Of a stretch of DNA of 64,000 bases, positions 32,594 through 41,338 are shown piece by piece. The notes beneath the pieces were generated by a model. That model did not search any database. It had not been told where the DNA came from and was given only the letters and a program-made list of their open reading frames with translations. Both the position numbers and the translations under genes were made by a program. Location of the stretch: NCBI RefSeq assembly GCF_025685575.1, contig NZ_JAGSYD010000004.1, positions 1-64,000 on the forward strand. Reading direction: 5' to 3'. The stretch is from Granulicella cerasi. Lineage in GTDB: Bacteria > Acidobacteriota > Terriglobia > Terriglobales > Acidobacteriaceae. The number at the start of each line of letters is the position of its first letter. Positions within the stretch are counted from its first letter, which is position 1.

Positions 32594-34287
32594 GGACAAC
32601 GAAGATCGTCGGGCTCGCGGCGGCTGTGTTTGCCCTGGCACTGCCATGCTGCGCGCGGCTGCAGGCGCAGACCCGGCCGCAACCGAATGCTCCCGTGCAT
32701 CGCGTCTATGTCTTCGGAGACAGCTACTCGGACTCCGGTCGCGGCTATGTGGACGGCAACGGTCCCACGGCGGTCTGGTATGCCGCACAAAAACTCGGCA
32801 TCACGCTGAGGACCAGCAACAAAAGCTTTGGAGCGCAGGACAGCCTGAACTTTGCGGTGAGCGGCGCGCCCACCGGCAGCGCTCCCGGCCGCACTGTCGA
32901 CAAAGACGCCCTGCTCGGCCTTGGTATGCAGAACCAGGTGGCCGAGTTCGTGGACCTCGTTCACGCGGGCAAGGTGCGGTTCGATGCAGGGGAGACGCTC
33001 TTCTTCCTGGCGGGCGGCTTGAACGACGGGCAAGGCATGACTGCGGACACCGTGAAGAACCTCGAGGACGAGATGCGCTCGCTGTACGCTGTGGGCGCTC
33101 GTCGTTTCCGCATCGCGGTTCTGCCGGAGCAGGTTCCTGCGTTCCGTCGCACTGCGTTGAGGCTGAATCCGGCGCTGTGGATGGTCCCCGCAGAGATGCA
33201 GCGCGAGCTGAAGGACGCCTCGGTGCAGAGCAGCGACTGGGGTCTTTACTTCGATGCGGTGATGCGCTCGCCCGCAAGCTACGGCATCACGGACACAAAA
33301 AACAGCTGCGCCGGTCGTGCGATCTTCCACGAGGACGCGACGCCGTGCGCGGACCCCGACGCGCGCTTCTATTTCCATGCGGGCCACCCTTCAACTGCGG
33401 TGCACAAAGCAGCCGGGCTGATGCTCGCCGAGGAGTGGCAGGGCAAGCGAGTGGCGGCTGTCGCGCCGCTGCATCTTCCGTTGTGGGCGCAACACGTGCC
33501 GCTGCAGCAGGGAAGCAATGAGGCCGACACTCCGGGGATCGAGGTATACACGCCCGCCACGAACACCACGCATACGGCTGTGCTGATCTGCCCGGGCGGA
33601 GGCTACCAGGGGCTGGCGATCGACTACGAGGGCGAGCAGGTGGCTCGCTGGCTCGCTGGTCGCGGCGTCACGGGCATCGTGCTGCGCTACCGCGTGGCAC
33701 CGTATGCGTACCCCGTACCTATGTTGGACGCGGAGCGCGCCATGCGCCTGGCGCGTGCACACGCCGCCGAGTGGGGTTTCTCTGCCGATCACGTCGGCAT
33801 TTGGGGATTCTCTGCTGGAGGACACCTCTCCTCATTTCTGCTCACGCACTTCAACGAACCTTTGCCTGCGGTGGCTGGTTACACGCCCGATGCCACGGAC
33901 GCAGTCTCGGCGAAGCCAACCTTTGGCGTGCTCGCTTATCCGGTGATCTCCATGCAGCCTGGACTGAAGCACCCTGGCTCCGAGAAGAATTTGCTCGGCG
34001 ATCCCCCGGATCCTGCGCTTGTGCAGAGCCTTTCCAACGAACTGCAGGTCAAGCCGGACAGCCCTCCTGTCTTTCTTTTTTCGACCACCGACGATGGGCT
34101 TGTGCCGGTGCTGAACACCGTGCGTTTCTATGAGGCGTATGTCGAAAAGCATGTGCCCGCAGAGCTTCATCTCTTCGAGCACGGTCCGCATGGACTTGGA
34201 CTTTCCGGCACGAAACCCGGCACCTCGGCCTGGCCGCAACTGGTCGAGAGCTGGATGCAGCGCAACGGCTGGATGGCGCCGGAGTAG
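32590..34287 (+). CDS. Double esterase: SGNH hydrolase fused to BD-FAE-like alpha/beta hydrolase
   Basis: The product is 565 aa with a signal peptide ending in LQAQT. Residues 37-285 are an SGNH domain of the lecithinase/hemolysin type: VFGDSYSDSG (Ser 45), NFAVSGAPTG, LAGGLND. The expected Asp of the last block is replaced (FHAGHPS: His 263 at the Asp position). Residues 325-560 are an alpha/beta hydrolase: CPGGGYQGLAIDYEGEQ, GFSAGGHLSS (Ser 408), TTDDGLVP (Asp) and EHGPHGLGL (His). The second half resembles acetyl xylan/feruloyl esterases (BD-FAE). The fused architecture suggests removing two kinds of ester from the same polysaccharide. Confidence 0.9.
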   Translation: MRTTKIVGLAAAVFALALPCCARLQAQTRPQPNAPVHRVYVFGDSYSDSGRGYVDGNGPTAVWYAAQKLGITLRTSNKSFGAQDSLNFAVSGAPTGSAPGRTVDKDALLGLGMQNQVAEFVDLVHAGKVRFDAGETLFFLAGGLNDGQGMTADTVKNLEDEMRSLYAVGARRFRIAVLPEQVPAFRRTALRLNPALWMVPAEMQRELKDASVQSSDWGLYFDAVMRSPASYGITDTKNSCAGRAIFHEDATPCADPDARFYFHAGHPSTAVHKAAGLMLAEEWQGKRVAAVAPLHLPLWAQHVPLQQGSNEADTPGIEVYTPATNTTHTAVLICPGGGYQGLAIDYEGEQVARWLAGRGVTGIVLRYRVAPYAYPVPMLDAERAMRLARAHAAEWGFSADHVGIWGFSAGGHLSSFLLTHFNEPLPAVAGYTPDATDAVSAKPTFGVLAYPVISMQPGLKHPGSEKNLLGDPPDPALVQSLSNELQVKPDSPPVFLFSTTDDGLVPVLNTVRFYEAYVEKHVPAELHLFEHGPHGLGLSGTKPGTSAWPQLVESWMQRNGWMAPE

Positions 34288-34338
34288 GCCGTCGGGGCAT
34301 CCGGCGGGGAAGCATCCGGGCAGAAGATGTGCCTCAGC

Positions 34339-34350
34339 GGAAACGATTCC
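34339..34350. promoter_or_regulatory. LacI-type operator GGAAACGATTCC (site 2)
   Basis: A near-perfect palindrome, with one mismatched pair next to the centre. A promoter-like pair TTCCCA (34360-34365) and TATAGT (34384-34389) lies just downstream, spaced 18 bp. It precedes the clan-A glycosidase gene by 137 bp. Confidence 0.7.
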
Positions 34351-34383
34351 ATTTTTCTCTTCCCAAGCGACGAATCTCGTGCG

Positions 34384-34389
34384 TATAGT
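34384..34389 (+). promoter_or_regulatory. Putative -10 box TATAGT of the clan-A glycosidase gene
   Basis: TTCCCA lies 18 bp upstream, giving a weak -35/-10 pair in the 199-bp gap after the double esterase. Site 2 overlaps the region just above the -35. Promoter consensus of this host is unverified. Confidence 0.4.
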
Positions 34390-34486
34390 GGCTGCTGTTT
34401 TGCCAAAGTTATTTGCCTTGGTTCTCGCTCTCCGGATAGAACGCCTGCCGGATCTTCAGCGGAGCCGGGCCAGGAAAAGGGCCGCC

Positions 34487-36847
34487 ATGCGTGCTTCGGT
34501 TGTTTTATGGAAACGTATCCAGTTTGCAGCAATGCTCGCCATTCTGGCGCTGCCGGGCGCTGTTGCGCCGCTGCAGGCACAAAGCGTCACGAAGATTGAA
34601 GACTACGGCTCCGTCAGTGCGACGACGATCAAGAACGGCCTCGGCTTCAACGTGAACCCGGCGAATGCCTGGGAGTTTCAGCAGGCGGCTGCGGCGGGCG
34701 CCACCGAGGTGCGCATCCAGTGCGGCTGGCAGGCGACGGAAGTGCAGACCGCGCAGAACACCTCCGGCGGCTATGTGCTACCCGCCGGTTGCGTGACGGC
34801 GATGCAGTCTGCCAAGACCTATAGCCTGCATCCGCTGATGATCGCGGCCTACGGTCCGCCGTATCAGGCGATCGTCACGCTGAAGACCACGGCCGACGTG
34901 CCCGTCGGGGTGTACAACATCCCCGTTACCGCGACGACCGGCACGCTCTCGCAGATCAACGTGCCGTATTGCCAGGTGCTGCAGCAGAACGGCGTGCAGT
35001 TCACCGCGCTGGGCCGCAACTCCTACGCGGGCTCGTTTATCACCGCTGTCAACACGACGACCGGCACGATCACGATCTCTGCGGTGACCTCGGTGGCGAT
35101 CCCCGCCGGCACGCTGCTGACGGTGAACCAGCTTCTGTACCCGAGCGTGAAGACGGCGAGCGCGACCGATCCCTCGATCGCTGCCTATGCCGGTCCCGCC
35201 ACGGCAAGCTATGGCGGCTACGTCGGCTTTCTCGCGCAGACGATGAAGGACTACGGCCTGACCGGGCGCGTCGAGATCTGGAACGAGCCGACCTGGGCGC
35301 ATGATCCGTGGGACATGCGCCAGCACTTCTACGACGCGAACATTCCTTCGGATGTTTCGCAGGCGCTGGATCAGTCGGGCTTCGCGACGGCGCTCGAGGC
35401 GCAGGCGCCGCCCGATGGCATCCGTTACGAGTGGGGCTACACGCACAAGAGCGGCTTCAACTCGCTGCTCGGTTCGCGCAACCCGACGCTGACACAGGCT
35501 GCGGCGTCGCTCAACCTCAACTCCGAGTCCTTCCACCCCTACGGTAACGATCCTGAAGACGGCGGCTGGAACAACGACTGTCTGGCTGCCGGGACGAACT
35601 GGGGGCTGTGCTACCTCGACGGCAACGACCCGGCTGCGAACTTCAAGGCGGCCGTGCAGCTGAACATCCTGCACAAGGCCAGCTACGGTTGGGGTATCGA
35701 CCAGGGCATTACGGAGACGGGCACCTCTACCGGCGATCAGAACGCGAAGGCGCGCTTCATCATGCGCGAGTTCCCGATGTACATGGCTCTCGGCATGAAG
35801 TGGATTGACTTCTTCCAGCTCGCCACGCCGCAGCCCGGCTACGGCTTCGTGGATTCGTCGACGACGCCGGGCACAGTGTTGCAGCCGTACCTCGCCATCA
35901 AGGGCTTCATGAGCGACGTTGCCGCGATCTCCGGCAGCGCGTCGCCGACGTTCACGGCCGCGAATTTGCCGACGGTTGCCAGCTACACCGGCTACTACAA
36001 CCTGTCGTCGATGAAGGTCACGGGTTCGACCTCGGCCACGGTCGGCTCCAATTCACAGATGTTCATCGCGTGGCAGCGCTCGATCGTCGCGAACCAGACG
36101 CTGAGCTGGTTGACGATGGCGTCGCCGGCCGCGGTGCCGCTGACGATCACGCTCCCCACAGGCATGAAGGCCTCGGCTGCCATCAACCTCACGACTCGCG
36201 CGACGGTGAGCTTCGCGCAGAGTGGCCAGAACGTGACCTACCAGGTGGCCGATGATCCGATCGAGCTGTTGATCGTGCCTGTGCCGACGCTGACCATGAC
36301 CACGGCCGCGCAGTCGCTGGCGGTGACCGCTGGGGCGAGCACCGGAAACACCGATACGGTGACGCTGAAGTCCGGCGGTGCGTTGAACGCCACCGTCACG
36401 CTGGCCTGCACTGTGGCCGCAGCCACAGGCACTACGGCGACCGTGCTTCCGATCTGCGCGCTATCTCAGCAGAACGTCGTGTTGACCGACGGCATGAGCG
36501 CAGACGTGACGGTGAGTATCCTCTCGCAGGCGGCAAGCAAGACTCAGACGAAGCTCGTAGCAGAGCATCGCGAGGACAAGCGGGGAAGGATGCCGATGTG
36601 GTTTGCCTGCCCGTTACTGGTTTGTCTGGCGCTGCGTCGTCGTCGTCGTGCGGTGGCGATGCTGATGGCTCTGTTCTGCGTCACGATGGCATTCACCGGG
36701 TGCGGCGGGTCAGCGAAGACGACTGGCTTTACCGTTCCTGTGAACGGTACCACGGCAGGCACGTACAACGTGACCGTGAAGGCTACGGCCAACAACGCGG
36801 GAACCGCCCTGACGGCGACGCAGACGATCGCGCTCACCATGCAGTAG
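34487..36847 (+). CDS. Secreted clan-A glycoside hydrolase with split C-terminal Ig region
   Basis: The product is 786 aa from ATG 34487 (AGGAAAAGG upstream). A signal peptide ends in LQAQS. A TIM-barrel shows the acid/base Glu in VEIWNEPTW (Glu 267) and the nucleophile Glu in GITETGTS (Glu 410), as in clan GH-A families such as GH5 and GH39. A beta insert lies at about residues 125-225, before strand 4. Residues 600-720 are Ig-like. The C-terminus has hydrophobic - RRRRR - hydrophobic - FTGC, then a 47-residue Ig-like tail. The specific family is not certain. Confidence 0.82.
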   Translation: MRASVVLWKRIQFAAMLAILALPGAVAPLQAQSVTKIEDYGSVSATTIKNGLGFNVNPANAWEFQQAAAAGATEVRIQCGWQATEVQTAQNTSGGYVLPAGCVTAMQSAKTYSLHPLMIAAYGPPYQAIVTLKTTADVPVGVYNIPVTATTGTLSQINVPYCQVLQQNGVQFTALGRNSYAGSFITAVNTTTGTITISAVTSVAIPAGTLLTVNQLLYPSVKTASATDPSIAAYAGPATASYGGYVGFLAQTMKDYGLTGRVEIWNEPTWAHDPWDMRQHFYDANIPSDVSQALDQSGFATALEAQAPPDGIRYEWGYTHKSGFNSLLGSRNPTLTQAAASLNLNSESFHPYGNDPEDGGWNNDCLAAGTNWGLCYLDGNDPAANFKAAVQLNILHKASYGWGIDQGITETGTSTGDQNAKARFIMREFPMYMALGMKWIDFFQLATPQPGYGFVDSSTTPGTVLQPYLAIKGFMSDVAAISGSASPTFTAANLPTVASYTGYYNLSSMKVTGSTSATVGSNSQMFIAWQRSIVANQTLSWLTMASPAAVPLTITLPTGMKASAAINLTTRATVSFAQSGQNVTYQVADDPIELLIVPVPTLTMTTAAQSLAVTAGASTGNTDTVTLKSGGALNATVTLACTVAAATGTTATVLPICALSQQNVVLTDGMSADVTVSILSQAASKTQTKLVAEHREDKRGRMPMWFACPLLVCLALRRRRRAVAMLMALFCVTMAFTGCGGSAKTTGFTVPVNGTTAGTYNVTVKATANNAGTALTATQTIALTMQ
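34509..34520. promoter_or_regulatory. LacI-type operator GGAAACGTATCC inside the glycosidase start (site 3)
   Basis: A palindrome with one mismatched pair inside codons 8-12 of the clan-A glycosidase. It lies 170 bp downstream of site 2. Paired sites could support DNA looping. A chance match within the coding start is the alternative. Confidence 0.5.
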
Positions 36848-36876
36848 ACGGCGCGAAAGAAGTTTCAGAAAGCCCA

Positions 36877-36906
36877 TTGCCAAAGGAAGCAGGGCATGTG
36901 TATATT
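36877..36906 (+). promoter_or_regulatory. Promoter upstream of the propeller lipoprotein
   Basis: TTGCCA at 36877-36882 and TATATT at 36901-36906 are spaced 18 bp. The predicted start site lies near 36913, so operator site 4 sits directly downstream, where a bound repressor would block elongation. Confidence 0.6.
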
Positions 36907-36919
36907 TCTCGCGCTAACT

Positions 36920-36931
36920 GGAAACGTTCCC
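36920..36931. promoter_or_regulatory. LacI-type operator GGAAACGTTCCC (site 4)
   Basis: The sequence reads TGGAAACGTTCCCA at 36919-36932, differing from the full consensus by one base in one arm. It lies 7 to 18 bp downstream of the predicted transcription start and 115 bp upstream of the lipoprotein ATG. Confidence 0.72.
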
Positions 36932-37046
36932 ATGATCGTTCCAAGAGCGGCAGACGAGCGCCGTTCCCGAAGAACTCCCGATCCTTGTGTTCGCGAGTGC
37001 AGGAAAGCTTTTGTTGCAGTTACTTTTTCTATCTCTGAGGTCAGGC

Positions 37047-39602
37047 ATGTCGTCACGCTGGTTCCGCTCGGCTCCTTGTAAAATCGTCTCCGTCCTTGCT
37101 GGCGGAGTGTTCGCCTCCGCGTTATCCGGCTGTGCGCTTTCCGGCAACGGCGCCGGCGCTGGCGGTACAACCGTTTCCTCACCCGCCGGCATTCCCGGCC
37201 ACCTGATGGGGCAGGCGATCGGCGGACAAAACCCGATCGTTGGCGCGAAGGTCCAGCTGTATCAGATCGGCGTGGGCTCGGGGTCTTCGTACACGGCCAG
37301 CGCGGTTCCATTGATCTCGCAGAGCGTCGTCACCGATAGCACCGGCTCCTTCGACATCACCGGCCTCTATAACTGCACGCCGGGCAGCTACTTGTACCTG
37401 ACGGCAGCGGGCGGCGATCCCGGTCTCGGCTCGGGCGTGAACAATAACCAGACCGAAATGGCCTCGGTCGGCCTCTGTGACAACCTGCCGAACTACGGCT
37501 TCGTCTCCATCAATGAAGTCACGACGGTCGCGATGGCGTATGCGTTTGCGCAGTTTGGACGCGGCAGCCTCTTTGGCACGGCACTGGCGGCACAGAGCGC
37601 CTCGTCGCCCACGCCGTCGATCAACTTCGCCACCAGCAGCACGAATATGCAGGGTCTGAAGACTGCCAACGATATGTACAACCTGCTGGTGGATGGCCAC
37701 TCCGGCCAGGCGCCCGGCACGAACGGCAACGGCGCGCTCAACAGCCCGCTGACGGTCTCGGCTTCGGCGACGGTCGGTGCGACGGGCGCGGTGGCTGAGT
37801 TCTGGCAGATCAACACGATCGCGAACATGCTCGCCGCCTGCGTGAACTCCGCAGGCCTGTCGGGCAGCGGCGATACGACCTCCACCTGCGGCGTGCTCTT
37901 CAACAACGTGACGCCGTACAGCGGAACGCTGCCGGCGGACACCGCGCAGGCCGCGCTGGACTTCGCGCTTTACCCGGCGATCTCCGCCACCAACACGGCG
38001 AACCTTTATGCGCTGATCACGGCGACCGCGCCGTTCCAGCCGTATGTGATGACGGCCGCGTCGATCTATGATTTCTCCGTCGGCATCCAGATCAAGCCGG
38101 TCATCCCTGGTACCTCCACCGAGCTGCTCTATATGCCCACCTGGGTAAGCCCGGACGGCAACGGCAACCTGTGGGTGACGCAGCAGACGACCTCAGGCAC
38201 CTATCCCGCATCCGTGCTGGAGCTGACCAACGTCGGCGTGCCGATTCGCGCCGGTCAGTCGACCGGTTCGGCAACCTCCAACTACGTGATCAGCAACTAC
38301 GGTGTGGGCGCATCGGCTGCGAATGCCACGACGATCGGTGGGCAGTACCAGAAGGCTGCCAGCGGATCATATGGTGTGCTCGGCAAGTTCCAGGGCTCCA
38401 TCGACGTCAACAATAACCTGTGGTTCAGCGACCGTCTGAATACGAACGTGGTGAAGGTGCCGGGTTCTGGTCCGAACGGTGCGGCCGTCGGCTATAACGG
38501 CGGCAACTACGGCGATGCCGGTGGCAACGCAGCGATCGGTTATGCGCTGCCCACGGACTCCGCCCCGTCGCTTACCTTTGTGGACGGCAACAATACCATC
38601 TGGACGAACCTGACGCCGTACGTGGCCACGGTCGCGCAGACCGGCAAGGCGGGCAACTGCTCGGCACCGCCTGCCACGCTGGCGGGCATGCAGGGCGTCA
38701 TCAATACCGGCACGCTGGGCTTCACCAACGGCGACCCTGGCAACGGGCTGGTGTACGGTTCGGTGTATTACTCGCAGAGCCCGACCACGATCGCGGTGGA
38801 CCCCAACACCTCCGACTACATCACCGCGAGCGGTGGTGGCCAGACTGCGATCACCGGCGCTCCTTTCTTGTGGGAGACGGGCTCGAACGTGCTCAACGTG
38901 ATGCTTGACGCAGGTACGCACCCTGGATGCGCTGCGGCGATCAACACTGTGGGCTCCGGTACGACCGGCGGCACCACGCTGCTGGCAGGGCAGACGATCG
39001 CGACCGGCGACACGGTGTACCCGATCGGAGGAAGCACGCAGGACCTCGCCTTCGACGGCTCCGGTTCTCTGTGGATTGATCGTGCAGGCACGCTCGACCC
39101 CTCCGCCGCGCCCCCCACCGTGCCGACGGCGCTGGTGAAGATCAAGCCGAACTACGGCAACGCCTTCACCCCCGCGCAGATGGCCGCTAACACCACCTTC
39201 CAGTACTTCTACACGGCAGGCATGAGCTCGACGTACTCACCGCGCAGCGTCTCGATTGATGGTGACGGTAACGCGTGGTACATCATCAACAGCTCGCACG
39301 GCCTGGGCATGCTCTCGAACTCCGGCGCGCTTCTTTCGCCGGCCCCGTCGACGGGCGAGCCTGGCTTCCGCGGCTCGGTCTGCACCAGCTGCAAGTTCCG
39401 CGGACAGGCCTCAAGCACCTACACGCGTGCGACGAATACCTTCGGCGGTCTCAAGCCGACCTTCGACGCCGCAGGTAACGTGCTGACGATCGGCGGCGGC
39501 ACGGGCGCTGCGTTCATCGAAGTCGTGGTGGGCGCCGCCGGACCGACGGTGCAGCCGATGTCTCAGGCACTGAAGAACGGCAAGGTCGGGCAGAGGCCGT
39601 AG
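37047..39602 (+). CDS. NHL/propeller-type lipoprotein
   Basis: The product is 851 aa from ATG 37047 (GAGGTCAGG upstream). The lipobox is ALSGC (Cys 29). Residues 45-130 form a carboxypeptidase-like beta domain (GQAIGGQNPIVGAKVQLYQ). Residues 370-800 contain repeated NHL-like blades (SPDGNGNLWVTQQ, DVNNNLWFSDR, AFDGSGSLWIDR, SIDGDGNAWYI). It is probably a surface-exposed binding or enzyme-like propeller. Function within the locus is unclear. It has its own promoter and operator site 4 and is followed by tandem hairpins. Confidence 0.85.
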   Translation: MSSRWFRSAPCKIVSVLAGGVFASALSGCALSGNGAGAGGTTVSSPAGIPGHLMGQAIGGQNPIVGAKVQLYQIGVGSGSSYTASAVPLISQSVVTDSTGSFDITGLYNCTPGSYLYLTAAGGDPGLGSGVNNNQTEMASVGLCDNLPNYGFVSINEVTTVAMAYAFAQFGRGSLFGTALAAQSASSPTPSINFATSSTNMQGLKTANDMYNLLVDGHSGQAPGTNGNGALNSPLTVSASATVGATGAVAEFWQINTIANMLAACVNSAGLSGSGDTTSTCGVLFNNVTPYSGTLPADTAQAALDFALYPAISATNTANLYALITATAPFQPYVMTAASIYDFSVGIQIKPVIPGTSTELLYMPTWVSPDGNGNLWVTQQTTSGTYPASVLELTNVGVPIRAGQSTGSATSNYVISNYGVGASAANATTIGGQYQKAASGSYGVLGKFQGSIDVNNNLWFSDRLNTNVVKVPGSGPNGAAVGYNGGNYGDAGGNAAIGYALPTDSAPSLTFVDGNNTIWTNLTPYVATVAQTGKAGNCSAPPATLAGMQGVINTGTLGFTNGDPGNGLVYGSVYYSQSPTTIAVDPNTSDYITASGGGQTAITGAPFLWETGSNVLNVMLDAGTHPGCAAAINTVGSGTTGGTTLLAGQTIATGDTVYPIGGSTQDLAFDGSGSLWIDRAGTLDPSAAPPTVPTALVKIKPNYGNAFTPAQMAANTTFQYFYTAGMSSTYSPRSVSIDGDGNAWYIINSSHGLGMLSNSGALLSPAPSTGEPGFRGSVCTSCKFRGQASSTYTRATNTFGGLKPTFDAAGNVLTIGGGTGAAFIEVVVGAAGPTVQPMSQALKNGKVGQRP

Positions 39603-39653
39603 GTCGTTCAGTGTTCGTCTTCCGGTCCGCTCGCGTAGTTAGGCCGGACAAAC

Positions 39654-39684
39654 ATGCCGGGTATTCGCAGAGTTTGCCCGGCAT
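39654..39684. terminator. First of two tandem hairpins after the lipoprotein gene
   Basis: ATGCCGGG pairs with CCCGGCAT across a 15-base loop, 52 bp after the stop at 39602. It is followed closely by the second hairpin. Confidence 0.5.
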
Positions 39685-39698
39685 CTCATTCAACAGAA

Positions 39699-39724
39699 GA
39701 GACCACGCGATGCTGCGTGGTCTC
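39699..39724. terminator. Perfect hairpin before the VWFA gene
   Basis: GAGACCACGC and GCGTGGTCTC form a perfect ten-pair stem with a six-base loop. No T run follows. It ends 22 bp before the VWFA start and might regulate translation rather than end transcription. Confidence 0.55.
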
Positions 39725-39746
39725 CTCGCATATTCGGGGAGTTGTG

Positions 39747-41327
39747 TTGAAGGTGCAGAAGCGGATGCCGACCATCGTACGGAGCCTGGGCACGCTGCTG
39801 ATGGCATCTGCTCTCGCGGTGACGTGCCGTGCGCAGGAGACCAAGGCTGACACCGGCGCACAGCAGACTCCGGACATCGTCGTGCAGTCACGACTTGTCG
39901 TGCTCGACATCGTGGTGACCGACAAGCATGGCGCGTTGCGCAATGACCTCACGCAGGCTGACTTCAGCATCACCGAGGACGGCACACCGCAGACCATCAC
40001 GCACTTCGAGCAGCCCGCGGCCCATCAGGTGCCGGCAGGCCGAAAGATCAACTCCACTGCTGACCTCGAACGCCTGGCACCGCAGGCACCAGCGACGATC
40101 ATCGTGCTCGACGAGTTGAACACCAGCTTCGAGGACATGGCGTACGCGCGCTTTGCGGTGAAGAAGTATCTGGAAGGCGAACCGGATGCTCTGACCGCAC
40201 CGACGATGCTCGTCGCGGTGAGCGAGAAGAAGCTGCAGGTGATCGTCGACTACACGCAGGACCGCGCCGCTCTGCAGGCGGGGCTTGCGAAACATCTGGC
40301 GCACTATCCGTGGAACATGAAGGTGGGCGGCGGACGCATGGAGCAGTTCGCCGTGTCGCTCGGCGCGCTGGAACAGGTGACCGAAGCCGCGGCAGGGCAT
40401 CCGGGGCACAAGAACGTGCTTTGGATCGGCCACGGATTTCCGGGCATCGACCTCACCGCTCAGGGGCTTGACCAGAACTCTGTCGGCGGCATCACCTCGG
40501 GCGTGCAGCAGGCGTTGAACATGATGCGTGATGCCCGCGTGACGCTGTACGCGATCGACCCTGCGCTGATGTCGTCCGAGACCGGCGTGCGCGTTACCAA
40601 CGATGCCAGCGGTTCGCAGGTCGGCGATATCGGCTCGCAAGACCCTTTCCTGAGCGATGTAAGTTTCGGCAAGCTCGCGGAGTCGAGTGGAGGAAAGCTC
40701 TTCAGCTCCCGTAACGATGTTGACCATGAGATCGCACGCAGCGCCCAGTACGGCGCCAGCTTCTACACGATCACTTATCGGCCCTCGAGCGCATCAGATG
40801 CATCGCAACGCTATCGCAAGATCAAGGTTACGTTGAGGGACCCCTCGCTGCATGCAGGCTTCCGCGACGGCTACTATGCGCGCGATGAGATCACGCATGA
40901 AAGCCGCGCCGCTCGCTCGAAGTACGACCTCGATGCTGCTTCGGAAAATCGGATGACGTACACGGGGTTCCATCTGCTGGCGGTACAGCGGCCGAATACG
41001 CCCGATCAGTTCGTGGTCGGCGTACCGCAGATGGAGATCAGTTGGAGCGAGAGCGGCGCGATGGAAGAGGCGCACCTCAAACTCGTCGTGTCAGTGTTCA
41101 ATCCGCAGGGCAAGCTGTTGCAGAAGAAGACCGAAGAGCTTACCGAACATCGGCCTGCGGAGAGCACGGCGCGCCGCGATCAGCCGGTGCGGCTGGAGGT
41201 GCAGGCGCCGCTTGCTGCAGGCGCCTCGCGCGTACGCTTCATCTTGTGGGACGCAGCATCCGGCAAGCTGGGAACGACGGAGTTGCATCTGCCCGGCACG
41301 CCGGCGGATGCGCCGGAGAAGAGATAG
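39747..41327 (+). CDS. VWFA-related acidobacterial secreted protein
   Basis: The product is 526 aa from TTG 39747 (GGGGAG upstream); ATG 39765 is an alternative. A signal peptide ends in CRAQ. The opening SRLVVLDIVVTDKHGALRND and FSITEDGTPQTITHFEQ are the core of the acidobacterial VWFA-related family (TIGR03436). The segments IIVLDELNTSFEDM, VLWIGHGFPGIDLTA and AIDPALMSSE fit the same fold with a partial MIDAS site. The function is not established; predicted secreted, protein-binding. It starts the six-gene operon that runs to the GH28 gene. Confidence 0.85.
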   Translation: MKVQKRMPTIVRSLGTLLMASALAVTCRAQETKADTGAQQTPDIVVQSRLVVLDIVVTDKHGALRNDLTQADFSITEDGTPQTITHFEQPAAHQVPAGRKINSTADLERLAPQAPATIIVLDELNTSFEDMAYARFAVKKYLEGEPDALTAPTMLVAVSEKKLQVIVDYTQDRAALQAGLAKHLAHYPWNMKVGGGRMEQFAVSLGALEQVTEAAAGHPGHKNVLWIGHGFPGIDLTAQGLDQNSVGGITSGVQQALNMMRDARVTLYAIDPALMSSETGVRVTNDASGSQVGDIGSQDPFLSDVSFGKLAESSGGKLFSSRNDVDHEIARSAQYGASFYTITYRPSSASDASQRYRKIKVTLRDPSLHAGFRDGYYARDEITHESRAARSKYDLDAASENRMTYTGFHLLAVQRPNTPDQFVVGVPQMEISWSESGAMEEAHLKLVVSVFNPQGKLLQKKTEELTEHRPAESTARRDQPVRLEVQAPLAAGASRVRFILWDAASGKLGTTELHLPGTPADAPEKR

Positions 41328-41338
41328 GAGAAACACGG

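Noticed and set aside
27021-41327. SusC/SusD-type polysaccharide utilisation locus
   Set aside because: The TonB receptor is of the acidobacterial Oar-like type, and no SusD-like lipoprotein is present; the lipoproteins here are propeller and Ig types.
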